The notes under the pieces: generated by a model
What the model was told of the DNA's origin: nothing
What the model saw: only the letters and a program-made list of their open reading frames with translations
The model's database searches: none
Assembly: GCF_900110165.1 (NCBI RefSeq)
Contig: NZ_FOCQ01000013.1
Location: 58,878 to 122,877, forward strand
From: Lihuaxuella thermophila
Lineage (GTDB): Bacteria; Bacillota; Bacilli; Thermoactinomycetales; Thermoactinomycetaceae
Direction of reading: 5' to 3'
DNA: 64,000 nucleotides
Part shown: piece by piece, positions 24,611 through 32,562 of the stretch
Layout: every line of letters starts with the position of its first letter
Position numbering within the stretch: the stretch's first letter is position 1
Translations under genes and position numbers: made by a program

Positions 24611-25942
24611 TTGTTTCAGCCGGAGATTGAAAGCATGGAGCGAAAAGAACTCACCCGTCTTCAGAACCAGCGTTTAAAGGAAACCGTCGAGCGGGTGTAC
24701 CACTCGGTCCCGTTCTACCGGGACAAATTGAAGGAAGCCGGGCTCCATCCGAATACATTCAATGGATTGGACGAGCTGACGAAGCTGCCTTTTACCGTTA
24801 AAAAAGATCTTCGCGATCATTATCCGTTTGGGCTGTTCGCCGTCAAACAGGAGGAAGTGGTCCGCCTGCATGCCTCTTCCGGTACCAAAGGAAAACCGAC
24901 TGTTGTCGGATATACGAGAAAGGATCTGGATCATTGGGCTGATGTATGTGCCCGGGCGATTGTGGCTGCCGGCGGACGGACGGGAGATGTGTTTCATAAC
25001 GCTTATGGTTACGGATTGTTTACCGGAGGCCTGGGGATGCATTATGGTGCGGAGCGCTTGGGAGTCACCACCGTGCCTGTATCCGGCGGCAACCGGACGA
25101 GACAAGCCCTGTTGATCGAAGATTTCCGCCCCCGCGGGATTGCCGGAACCCCGTCCTTTATATTAAGCCTGGGAGAAGCGATGATTCAGGCAGGCAAAGA
25201 TCCGCGGGCCACTTCGGTCGAATACGGCATTTTCGGTGCGGAGCCGTGGACGGAAGAGATGCGGCAGGCACTGGAGGAAATGTGGGATATTCATGCCTTG
25301 GATATTTACGGGTTGTCGGAGGTGATCGGACCGGGAGTAGCCATTGAATGCTGGCAAGCCAAAGACGGCCTCCATATTGCCGAAGACCATTTCCTGGTCG
25401 AAGTGATCCATCCGGACACCGGGGAACCCGTTTCAGACGGTGAATTAGGTGAACTGGTGTTCACCACTCTCACCAAAGAAGCGATCCCGGTCATCCGCTA
25501 CCGGACAGGGGACCTGGCGTCTGTCAGCCGTGAACCTTGCCGCTGCGGGCGGACGCATGCACGCATGTCCCGGATCAAAGGGCGGATTGACGATATGCTG
25601 ATCATTCGCGGTGTCAATGTTTTCCCGTCGGAAATCGAGCCGGTTGTTCTGGCTCAGGCAGAATTGGCTCCCCACTATCAGCTGGTGGTGGAACGGGAAG
25701 GCGGGCTGGATCAGCTCACAGTGGAGGTGGAAGTGACGGAGGATTACTACGATCACATCGGCAGAGAATTAGAGGCCGGCGAACAGGCGGAAATGTTGAA
25801 AAAGCGCTTTGCTCACCAGTTGAAAGACCTTCTCGGTCTCACTTCCCAAGTGAAGCTTTATGCACCCGGGGCGATCCCGCGCAGTGAAGGAAAAGCCGTG
25901 CGCATCATCGACCGCCGGAAATTGCTGAACAAACAATCCTGA
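24611..25942 (+). CDS. paaK: Phenylacetate-CoA ligase
   Basis: 443-aa AMP-forming ligase that makes phenylacetyl-CoA, the first step of the pathway. Seen: the P-loop RLHASSGTKGKPTVVGYT, the hinge motif YGIFGAEPWT, YGLSEVIGPGVA, and YRTGDLASV, with a C-terminal domain containing GRIDDMLIIRGVNVFPSEIE. TTG start behind GATGGAGGTGG; an ATG seven bases upstream is out of frame. The gene follows the epoxidase set, as in many paa clusters. Confidence 0.95.
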   Translation: MFQPEIESMERKELTRLQNQRLKETVERVYHSVPFYRDKLKEAGLHPNTFNGLDELTKLPFTVKKDLRDHYPFGLFAVKQEEVVRLHASSGTKGKPTVVGYTRKDLDHWADVCARAIVAAGGRTGDVFHNAYGYGLFTGGLGMHYGAERLGVTTVPVSGGNRTRQALLIEDFRPRGIAGTPSFILSLGEAMIQAGKDPRATSVEYGIFGAEPWTEEMRQALEEMWDIHALDIYGLSEVIGPGVAIECWQAKDGLHIAEDHFLVEVIHPDTGEPVSDGELGELVFTTLTKEAIPVIRYRTGDLASVSREPCRCGRTHARMSRIKGRIDDMLIIRGVNVFPSEIEPVVLAQAELAPHYQLVVEREGGLDQLTVEVEVTEDYYDHIGRELEAGEQAEMLKKRFAHQLKDLLGLTSQVKLYAPGAIPRSEGKAVRIIDRRKLLNKQS

Positions 25943-25960
25943 TCAAGAAAAGGGGTTTGA

Positions 25961-26281
25961 ATGATGGTCAAGTTAGTTGCACTGTACAAACAGCCGGAGG
26001 ATGCCAAAGCGTTTGATGAACATTATTTTCAAACTCATCTTCCTCTTGCAAATAAAATGCCAGGTCTGATTAAGGCGACGGTGACGAAATATACCGGAAC
26101 CCCGATGGGTGGAGAGTCCCCGTATTATCTGCAAGCTGACATGTATTTTGAAAATATGGAAGCGCTTCAGAGCGCAATGGCAAGTCCTGAAGGCAAAGCG
26201 GCCGCAAAGGATTTGATGGGTTTTGCCGGAAAACTGGTCACCATGATGGTGGGGGAAGAAGTAAACGGTGAGAGCCAGTGA
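25961..26281 (+). CDS. EthD-family protein
   Basis: 106-aa dimeric alpha/beta barrel-type protein: MVKLVALYKQPEDAKAFDEHY, then HLPLANKMPGL and a MYFENMEALQSAM strand-helix. EthD proteins occur in degradation clusters with unclear enzymatic role, possibly isomerisation or protection of reactive intermediates. Start ATG at 25961 (a second ATG follows) behind AAAGGGGTTTGA. Its stop overlaps the next start by 4 bases (GTGA), so it is translationally coupled to paaH. Confidence 0.87.
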   Translation: MMVKLVALYKQPEDAKAFDEHYFQTHLPLANKMPGLIKATVTKYTGTPMGGESPYYLQADMYFENMEALQSAMASPEGKAAAKDLMGFAGKLVTMMVGEEVNGESQ

Positions 26282-27141
26282 GTCCCCGGTCATTTCAACG
26301 GCCCGCAGTCATCGGGGCGGGCACGATGGGATTGGGAATCGCCGAAGTCCTGGCCGTTGCCGGTTATCAGGTGCAAGTGGCCGAGCTTTCACCGGAGATT
26401 TTTGAGCGGGCGGTTGACGGCTTGCGCAAACGGCTGGTCAGACAGGCGGAAAAAGGCAGATTCACTTTGGAATTTGCGGATACGGTGATCAGCCGGATCC
26501 AGCCGGTGTATCAGTTGGACGAACTGAAGACGGCGGATGTGATTATTGAGGCGGCAGTGGAGCGGTTGGAGATCAAAAAAGACATCTTCGCCAAGTTGGA
26601 TGCGGTTACATCCCCGGATGCGGTGTTGGCCACCAACACATCTTCTCTCTCCGTCACCTCGATTGCTGCGGCAACCAAACACCCGCGGAGGGTATTGGGG
26701 CTCCACTTCTTTAATCCGGCCCCGCGGATGCCGCTGGTGGAAGTGGTGCTCGGCGCAGAGACGGACTCGGAGCTGGCCGAAGCTGTCTTCGGCTGGATGA
26801 AACAGCTCGGGAAAAAACCGGTCAAAGTGGCCGACTCGCCAGGGTTTCTGGTGAACCGGGTGGCCCGGCCGTTCCATCTGGAAGCGTACCGCATCATCGG
26901 GGAAGGTCTGGCATCCAAGGAGCAAACGGATCGCATCCTGCGCGCGGCGGGATTTAAAATGGGGCCGTTTGAACTGCAAGACCTGATCGGAATCGACATC
27001 AATTTTGCCGCTTCCGTTTCTGTCTACGAAGGATTTTTCCAAGATCCGCGCTTTCGCCCCCATCGTTTGCAACAGGCGATGGTGGAGAGGGGAGCCTTAG
27101 GCAGGAAGACAGGAAAGGGGCATTACAACTATGAGAAATAG
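26278..27141 (+). CDS. paaH: 3-hydroxyacyl-CoA dehydrogenase (PaaH-like)
   Basis: 287-aa NAD-dependent enzyme that in the paa pathway oxidises 3-hydroxyadipyl-CoA. Rossmann motif GAGTMGLGIAE near the N-terminus, then the catalytic segment NTSSLSVTSIA...LGLHFFNPAPRMPLVEVV, NRVARPFHLEAYRIIGEG, and the C-terminal domain ending in KTGKGHYNYEK. GTG start overlaps the EthD stop. It overlaps the following degenerate paralogue by 11 bases. Confidence 0.92.
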   Translation: MSPRSFQRPAVIGAGTMGLGIAEVLAVAGYQVQVAELSPEIFERAVDGLRKRLVRQAEKGRFTLEFADTVISRIQPVYQLDELKTADVIIEAAVERLEIKKDIFAKLDAVTSPDAVLATNTSSLSVTSIAAATKHPRRVLGLHFFNPAPRMPLVEVVLGAETDSELAEAVFGWMKQLGKKPVKVADSPGFLVNRVARPFHLEAYRIIGEGLASKEQTDRILRAAGFKMGPFELQDLIGIDINFAASVSVYEGFFQDPRFRPHRLQQAMVERGALGRKTGKGHYNYEK

Positions 27142-27853
27142 TGTGGTACTGATCGGGCGGGGCCCCCTGTTTTGGGAAGTCAAAGATTTTCTCACGGATT
27201 ACCATTTCCGGGTGGTCACGCCGGATGAGCTTTCGTCGGAGATTCGCGCCGTCATCGATGTGGAAACGGGCGTGGATGAAGTCAAAAAGCATACACTCGT
27301 GCAGGTGGAAAGCCGGATTCCCTCCGGGGTGCCGGTATTTACATCGGCCTTGCACCGGACCGCTACCGAAATCGCATCCTGGCTCAAGCACCCGGAGCGG
27401 GTGGCTGGCTTTTCCCCACTCTTGCTCAGTGAAATGACAACCGTGGAGATCAGCCGCCCTTTCCAGGCCGATGACGAAAACGTCTGGAACCAGTGCCTGC
27501 TCTTCTGGAAGGAACTTGGCAAACAAGTTGAGGTTGTCGGGGATGAGCCGGGTCTCGTTTTTCCCCGCATCCTGTCTCTCCTGGTCAACGAAGCGGCTTT
27601 TGCCCTGTCCGAAGGGATTGCCAGCGCGGAAGATATTGATTTGGCCATGAAACTGGGGACCAACTTCCCGTCCGGCCCATTGGAATGGGCGGATGAGATC
27701 GGGCTCGATCAGATTGTAGCCATCCTGTCCGGCTTGCATCGGGAGATGGGGGACGATGGTTACCGTCCGGCTCCCTTGTTGAGAAAAATGGTGTATGCCG
27801 GCTACCTGGGACAGGCTTCGGGCCGGGGATTTTACCGCTATGATCGAAAATAG
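27131..27853 (+). CDS. Divergent 3-hydroxyacyl-CoA dehydrogenase-like protein without a normal NAD motif
   Basis: 240 aa. The order of elements follows 3-hydroxyacyl-CoA dehydrogenases: a Rossmann-like start (SVVLIGRGPLFWEV), GFSPLLLSEMTTVEIS in the place of HFFNPAP..VEV, FWKELGKQVEVVGDEPGLVF, and a C-terminal domain with GTNFPSGPLEWADEIGLDQI and GRGFYRYDR. The glycine motif is degenerate (GRGPLF) and the His of the catalytic HFFNP motif is missing. It may be an inactive partner of PaaH or act on another substrate. ATG lies inside the paaH 3' end (11-base overlap), implying coupled synthesis. Confidence 0.82.
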   Translation: MRNSVVLIGRGPLFWEVKDFLTDYHFRVVTPDELSSEIRAVIDVETGVDEVKKHTLVQVESRIPSGVPVFTSALHRTATEIASWLKHPERVAGFSPLLLSEMTTVEISRPFQADDENVWNQCLLFWKELGKQVEVVGDEPGLVFPRILSLLVNEAAFALSEGIASAEDIDLAMKLGTNFPSGPLEWADEIGLDQIVAILSGLHREMGDDGYRPAPLLRKMVYAGYLGQASGRGFYRYDRK

Positions 27854-27883
27854 CTTTCTCACAATAAGGTGGTGAGGCGTGGA

Positions 27884-29095
27884 ATGAGACGTGAAGTCGT
27901 CATTGTGGATGCCGTTCGCACCCCGATCGGCCGTTTTCAGGGCAGTTTAAGCCCGGTCCGCCCGGATGACCTGGCCGCCCATGTGATCCGCGGTCTGCTC
28001 GACCGTCACCCGGAGCTGGACCCTGCACAAGTGGAAGACGTCATTTTCGGATGCGCGAACCAAGCGGGAGAAGATAACCGCAATGTGGCCCGAATGGCTC
28101 TTCTCCTGGCCGGTTTGCCGGAGCAGGTGGGCGGAAGCACGGTGAACCGCCTGTGCGGGTCGGGCCTGGAGGCGGTGAATCAGGCCGCTGCCGCCATTGC
28201 GATGGGCTGTGGGGATGTCATGATTGCCGGGGGTGTCGAGAGCATGTCCCGGGCACCGCTGGTCATGTTGAAGCCGGAAGAGATCCTGGCCCGCGGAAAT
28301 CAGACGCTGGTCGATACCACATTGGGCTGGCGATTTGTCAACCCGCGGCTGGCCGAGATGTACGATCCAATCAGCATGGGAGAAACAGCGGAAAATGTGG
28401 CTGAGAAGTACGGGATTTCGCGCGAAGATCAGGATCAATTTGCTTTCACCAGCCAGCAAAGGACAAAGGCAGCCTGGGAACAAGGAAAGTTTGCGGACGA
28501 AATCTTGCCGGTTCCTGTGACTCAAAGGAACGGGGAATCGGTGGTCGTTGACAAAGATGAACATCCCCGCCCCAACACCACGCTGGAAAAACTGGCACAG
28601 CTCCGCCCCGCGTTTCGCCGGGGAGGCAGTGTAACGGCCGGGAACTCTTCCGGGATCAACGACGGGGCTTCCGCCGTGCTGTTGGCGGAGAGAGAAACGG
28701 CGCACAAACTGGGGTTCAAACCGCTTGCGAAAATCATCACCTTTGCTGTTGCCGGCGTTCATCCCGACTATATGGGGATCGGTCCGGTGGAAGCTACTCG
28801 CAAAGTGTTGAAGAGAGCCGGACTCACCGTGAAAGACCTGGATCTGGTCGAGCTGAATGAAGCATTCGCCGCCCAGGCTGTGGCCTGCATGCGGCAACTG
28901 GATCTCGATCCGGACAGGGTCAATGTGAATGGGGGAGCCATCGCGCTCGGGCATCCCCTCGGGGCCAGCGGAGCCAGAATCCTGACCACACTGGTTCATG
29001 AGTTGAAGCGGCGCGGCGGAAAATACGGACTTGCCACCATGTGCATCGGTGTGGGCCAGGGAATCGCGACCTTGGTCGAACGGGCAGATGACTGA
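27884..29095 (+). CDS. paaJ: Thiolase (PaaJ/acetyl-CoA acyltransferase)
   Basis: 403-aa thiolase that would split 3-oxoadipyl-CoA or acetoacetyl-CoA at the end of the pathway. Active-site Cys91 in NRLCGSGLEAVNQAA, GGVESMSRAP, the His in GGAIALGHPLGASGARI and the second Cys in MCIGVGQG are all present. ATG 27884 follows AAGGTGGTGAGGCGTGGA; the frame extends five codons further to a GTG. Family certain; the assignment to PaaJ rests on the operon. Confidence 0.9.
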   Translation: MRREVVIVDAVRTPIGRFQGSLSPVRPDDLAAHVIRGLLDRHPELDPAQVEDVIFGCANQAGEDNRNVARMALLLAGLPEQVGGSTVNRLCGSGLEAVNQAAAAIAMGCGDVMIAGGVESMSRAPLVMLKPEEILARGNQTLVDTTLGWRFVNPRLAEMYDPISMGETAENVAEKYGISREDQDQFAFTSQQRTKAAWEQGKFADEILPVPVTQRNGESVVVDKDEHPRPNTTLEKLAQLRPAFRRGGSVTAGNSSGINDGASAVLLAERETAHKLGFKPLAKIITFAVAGVHPDYMGIGPVEATRKVLKRAGLTVKDLDLVELNEAFAAQAVACMRQLDLDPDRVNVNGGAIALGHPLGASGARILTTLVHELKRRGGKYGLATMCIGVGQGIATLVERADD

Positions 29096-29099
29096 TACA

Positions 29100-29300
29100 A
29101 AGAACCGGCGAAGGACTTCAGGAGTGGAGAGAAATCGTATGAACGTCTCTGGTGACAGCGGATTTTAACTGCCGCCCGGGAGGGGCCGAAGCGGTCAATC
29201 CTGCTTCTTGGCCGGACGAATAGATAAACGACCTCCCTTAAACCATTTACTTGCTTTGATATAAGGATCTTGCATCCAAATTATTCGTGTGAGGAGAGGA
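29100..29300 (+). other. Structured leader region ahead of the aldehyde dehydrogenase gene
   Basis: No ORF. Three hairpins can be drawn: GAGA/TCTC (about 29128-29149), GCGG/CCGC (29157-29175), and GGCCGAAGC with GCTTCTTGGCC (about 29184-29214). CCTCCC at 29232-29237 could pair with GGGAGG near 29178, hinting at alternative pairing before the start codon. The GCCGAAGC...TTGGCC element resembles a helix of lysine-type riboswitches, but I cannot assign a class. Confidence 0.35.
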
Positions 29301-29304
29301 TCGC

Positions 29305-30804
29305 ATGTTAAAGGAAAAAAACGGACTCTTGAAAGAACAGTATCACCTGTTGATCAACGGAGAACATGTTCCGGGCGGTTCCGGGCAATATTTCGATGTG
29401 TATAATCCGGCAACCGGGGAAAAACTGGCGCAAGTAGCCAAAGCCACCCGGGAAGACGTGGACAAGGCGGTCGCTTCCGCCCGTGAGGCGCTGGAAAACA
29501 GCAAATGGGCCAAATGGCCGGCTTCGCGTCGCGGACAAATTTTAAATAAAGTGGCGGCCATCATGCGTCAGCGTTTTAACGAGCTGGTTGAGCTGGAGGT
29601 TTTAAACTCGGGGAAAGCGCTCTCTGCCGCCAAAGGGCAAGTGATGCAAGCCATCGAAGACTTTGAACTTTATGCCGGTGCGGTTACCACGATTTCCGGA
29701 AGCACCAAACCCGTTCCCAACGGATTTTTCCATTACACCACCAAAGAACCGGTCGGCGTGTGCGCGCAAATTGTTCCCTGGAACTACCCGCTTATGATGG
29801 CAGCCTGGAAAGTAGCTCCGGCTCTGGCCGCCGGATGCACCATCGTCCTCAAGCCGGCCAGCCTCACCCCGCTGACAGCGCTGGTGCTCGCCGATATTTG
29901 CCATGAAGCCGGTGTGCCGGCAGGTGTGATCAACGTGATCACCGGCAGCGGTTCTGACGTAGGAGCCTACCTGGTCGAACATCCCGGTGTGGACAAAGTG
30001 GCGTTTACCGGAGAAACCACCACCGGCAAAGACATCATGGCGAAAGCGTCCGAAACGTTAAAACGCGTGACCCTGGAACTGGGCGGAAAATCACCCAACA
30101 TCGTGTTCTCCGATGCGGATCTGGAAGCGGCCGTCAATGGTTCCATCTTCGGCATTTACTACAACACCGGCCAGTCCTGCGAAGCCCGCTCCCGTCTCTT
30201 TGTGCATGAGGACATCTATGATGAGTTTATCGAAATGTTCATCGAAAAAACGAAAAAACTGAAACTGGGTGATCCGCTGAGTGAAGAAACCCATGTCGGA
30301 GCAGTGATTTCCCAGTCGCAATGGGACACCATCCACTCTTATGTGCAACTGGCCAAAGAAGAAGGAGCCCGTGTCGTTTACGGTGGCAAACGTCCGGAAG
30401 GAGCCGAGTTTGAAAAAGGGTACTGGTATGAACCAACCGTCATCGTGGATGTGACCAATGACATGCGTGTCGCCCAGGAGGAAATCTTCGGACCTGTGGT
30501 CGTCGTCATGAAGTTTAAAGATGAAAAAGAAGTGATCAAACTGGCCAACGACACCATTTACGGTCTGGCAGCTGCCGTCTGGACCAAAGATTTCGGACGT
30601 GCCCATCGTGTCACTTCACAGCTCAAAGCCGGTATCGTCATGATCAACAACCCCTTCTCCGCATTCCCGGGTCTGCCGTTCGGCGGTTACAAACAATCCG
30701 GATTTGGGCGGGAACTGGCCATCGAATCGCTGGACCTCTATATGGAGACGAAGAGCGTTCTCTCCTATGTCGGTCCGAAACCGCTCAATCCGTTCGGCGT
30801 CTAG
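29305..30804 (+). CDS. NAD(P)-dependent aldehyde dehydrogenase
   Basis: 499-aa ALDH-superfamily enzyme of the betaine/phenylacetaldehyde dehydrogenase kind. Catalytic Cys292 in NTGQSCEAR and Glu258 in LELGGKSPN are present, as are the cofactor motifs PWNYPLMMAAWKVAPALAAG and FTGETTTGK and the C-terminal PFGGYKQSGFGRE. In this place it may oxidise phenylacetaldehyde to phenylacetate, or replace the ALDH part of PaaZ on a ring-cleavage semialdehyde; both are inference. ATG behind GTGAGGAGAGG. It is separated from the thiolase by 209 bases that look structured, so it may be expressed separately. Confidence 0.92.
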   Translation: MLKEKNGLLKEQYHLLINGEHVPGGSGQYFDVYNPATGEKLAQVAKATREDVDKAVASAREALENSKWAKWPASRRGQILNKVAAIMRQRFNELVELEVLNSGKALSAAKGQVMQAIEDFELYAGAVTTISGSTKPVPNGFFHYTTKEPVGVCAQIVPWNYPLMMAAWKVAPALAAGCTIVLKPASLTPLTALVLADICHEAGVPAGVINVITGSGSDVGAYLVEHPGVDKVAFTGETTTGKDIMAKASETLKRVTLELGGKSPNIVFSDADLEAAVNGSIFGIYYNTGQSCEARSRLFVHEDIYDEFIEMFIEKTKKLKLGDPLSEETHVGAVISQSQWDTIHSYVQLAKEEGARVVYGGKRPEGAEFEKGYWYEPTVIVDVTNDMRVAQEEIFGPVVVVMKFKDEKEVIKLANDTIYGLAAAVWTKDFGRAHRVTSQLKAGIVMINNPFSAFPGLPFGGYKQSGFGRELAIESLDLYMETKSVLSYVGPKPLNPFGV

Positions 30805-30810
30805 GAGTGT

Positions 30811-31206
30811 ATGATGAAGCCGGGACTTGTTCCGGGTTGCGAAGAGCGGATGACGATCACCGTCACGGACGAAATGGTCGCTTCGTTTGGCGGGAAAGTC
30901 ATTCATCCCACCTTGTCCACCGTCACCATGGTTTACTACATGGAATGGGTGGGGCGAAAGCTGATTCTTCCCTTTCTCGAAGAAGGGGAAGAAGGAGTGG
31001 GGGCATCCATCAACGTCAAGCACCGGGCCCCCGCCCCCGTAGGCAAACAAGTCCATTTCTTCGCCAAAGTGACGGAAGTCACCCCGAGCAAGGTGGTCTG
31101 TACGGTCATTGCCGAGCATGACAGGGCCATTGTCGGTGAAGCTGAGTTTACGCAAGTGATCCTGCCGAAAGAGCGGATTCGGGAAAACATTGAACGGATG
31201 AGATAA
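30811..31206 (+). CDS. Hotdog-fold thioesterase (FlK-like)
   Basis: 131 aa (130 if the second ATG is used). The pattern EERMTITVTDEMVASFGGKV, HPTLSTVTMVYYMEWVGRKL and VKHRAPAPVGKQVHFFAKVT with EHDRAIVGEAEFTQVIL matches single-domain hotdog thioesterases of the fluoroacetyl-CoA thioesterase-like group. It would hydrolyse an acyl-CoA, possibly to free CoA trapped as dead-end phenylacetyl derivatives, the role PaaI plays in other bacteria; it is not clearly PaaI itself. Last gene before the terminator at 31218. Confidence 0.83.
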   Translation: MMKPGLVPGCEERMTITVTDEMVASFGGKVIHPTLSTVTMVYYMEWVGRKLILPFLEEGEEGVGASINVKHRAPAPVGKQVHFFAKVTEVTPSKVVCTVIAEHDRAIVGEAEFTQVILPKERIRENIERMR

Positions 31207-31217
31207 ATCATTCAAGC

Positions 31218-31247
31218 AGCCTCCGGGAAAAACGGAGGCTTTTTGTT
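31218..31247 (+). terminator. Terminator at the end of the paa operon
   Basis: AGCCTCCG (31218-31225) pairs with CGGAGGCT (31233-31240), then TTTTTG. The hairpin also ends close to the convergent YqjF-like gene. Confidence 0.88.
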
Positions 31248-31250
31248 GTT

Positions 31251-31970
31251 TTACACTCTGTTCAGCGGACCGATGAAAGCCTTCACGCAGCTTGCGTAAT
31301 GCAAAAGGCGCGGGGAGTCCGGAAGACGAAACCCGCATGCTTCCGCCAGGGTATTGTTGGCGATTTCCGCCTCGGCATATTGAAGGGGCCAGGAAAGATG
31401 AAACAGGTCGCCGCGATGCACTCTGTGGCGATGAGCGGTAAACAGGACATACCGTTCGGTGAGCCAGGAATCGAGTGAGCCTTTTTGAGCATGAAAAACG
31501 GATGAGACCGGTTGATACCTGCAGTCAAATACCGCCTCCGGAAAGTGATGCGAACCGCTTCGGCGGCTGAAAAAATGAATGTGTGACCCTTCCTTTTGCA
31601 TCCGGATGCGCGCTGCATAAAACGGCAGATGCAAAAAAGTGCGGGCCACTCCGGCCGCCAATCGGTTGGACGCATCCAGGCTGAAAAAATACACTCCGGG
31701 TTGCCGGTTGTAGACCACATACGTGCGCAGATTCAACTGAAGCAATCCGCTCATGAACGGAAGCGGGGGGAGCCAGCGGAGACGGGCCTCGTTTACGGCA
31801 AACGGCACAATCGTGACCCATGCCGATTGCTCATATGTATCAATCTCCAGCATGGAAGGAACCTGATCGCGAATCAGCTCCGGCGGGACAGGCCAGTGAG
31901 CAAGTAAGAGATCCGTCCACGTTTGGGTCATCACCCAGCCGATCGGGGGGTTATGATTGGATTGCCTCAT
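31251..31970 (-). CDS. YqjF-like DUF2071 protein
   Basis: 239 aa. The N-terminus WTDLLLAHWPVPPELIRDQV, then LRWLPPLPFMSGLLQLNLRT and GVYFFSLDASNRLAAGVART, follows the DUF2071/YqjF pattern of acetoacetate-decarboxylase-like fold proteins. Function of the family is not established. ATG follows GAAGGAGCGACGGATC. Convergent with the paa operon. Confidence 0.87.
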   Translation of the reverse strand: MRQSNHNPPIGWVMTQTWTDLLLAHWPVPPELIRDQVPSMLEIDTYEQSAWVTIVPFAVNEARLRWLPPLPFMSGLLQLNLRTYVVYNRQPGVYFFSLDASNRLAAGVARTFLHLPFYAARIRMQKEGSHIHFFSRRSGSHHFPEAVFDCRYQPVSSVFHAQKGSLDSWLTERYVLFTAHRHRVHRGDLFHLSWPLQYAEAEIANNTLAEACGFRLPDSPRLLHYASCVKAFIGPLNRV

Positions 31971-32024
31971 GATCCGTCGCTCCTTCGTTGACTGGAGGAA
32001 TACAAAAATTTTTTTATAAAAGTA

Positions 32025-32053
32025 TTGACACTACAATCATTCCATGATAGATT
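32025..32053 (+). promoter_or_regulatory. Promoter of tRNA-Leu
   Basis: TTGACA (32025-32030), 17-base spacer, TAGATT (32048-32053), 32 bases before the tRNA. Confidence 0.78.
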
Positions 32054-32084
32054 ATATCTTGTCGTTGCGAATCAAATAGGACAT

Positions 32085-32170
32085 GCCGAAGTGGCGGAAT
32101 TGGCAGACGCGCACGACTCAAAATCGTGTTCCCAAAAGGAGTGTGGGTTCGAGTCCCACCTTCGGCACCA
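32085..32170 (+). tRNA. tRNA-Leu (CAA)
   Basis: Class II tRNA with a long variable arm. Acceptor GCCGAAG pairs with CTTCGGC, the anticodon loop is CTCAAAA (anticodon CAA, reading TTG), the T-arm GTGGG-TTCGAGT-CCCAC is perfect, and CCA is encoded. Own promoter and terminator. Confidence 0.96.
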
Positions 32171-32177
32171 ATCGATC

Positions 32178-32213
32178 AACAGCGGATGGCGTCCATGCAT
32201 CCGCTGTTTTTCT
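32178..32213 (+). terminator. Terminator of tRNA-Leu
   Basis: An 11-bp perfect stem (32178-32188 with 32198-32208) followed by TTTTTC. Confidence 0.9.
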
Positions 32214-32375
32214 TTAGTATGTGCAATACGACCGGTTAGCCATTCCATTCCCGGTCATCCTGGACATGATTCAAACGGATAACAAGGGAAACGCCTGGTG
32301 ATCCGTTTTCCACCGGCGGCGGATCGGAATTCATCTTTTTGTGTTCAAACAGGCGCTAATAAAGAAAAACATCTA

Positions 32376-32404
32376 TTGACAATGTGAATATTGTATGTTA
32401 AATT
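32376..32404 (+). promoter_or_regulatory. Promoter of tRNA-Pro
   Basis: TTGACA (32376-32381), 17-base spacer, TAAATT (32399-32404). Confidence 0.72.
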
Positions 32405-32449
32405 AAATCCTGTCTCTTGAAGCGATTGACATAAAATAAAAAATAATAA

Positions 32450-32526
32450 CGGGATGTGGCTCAGCTTGGTAGAGCACCTGGTTTGGGACCAGGGGGTCGC
32501 AGGTTCAAATCCTGTCATCCCGACCA
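32450..32526 (+). tRNA. tRNA-Pro (TGG)
   Basis: Acceptor CGGGATG pairs with CATCCCG, the anticodon loop is TTTGGGA (anticodon TGG), T-loop GTTCAAAT, CCA encoded. The initial C1-G72 pair and G18-G19 in the D-loop are in place. Confidence 0.96.
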
Positions 32527-32530
32527 GATT

Positions 32531-32562
32531 AAAACACCCTAACAACTGGTTAGGGTGTTTTT
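32531..32562. terminator. Bidirectional terminator between tRNA-Pro and a HAD gene
   Basis: A 13-bp perfect stem (32531-32543 with 32549-32561) with T run to the right and A run to the left; it overlaps the 3' end of the minus-strand HAD gene. Confidence 0.9.

Noticed and set aside
26389..27072. 227-codon minus-strand frame in paaH
   Set aside because: Shadow frame of a strongly conserved enzyme gene.
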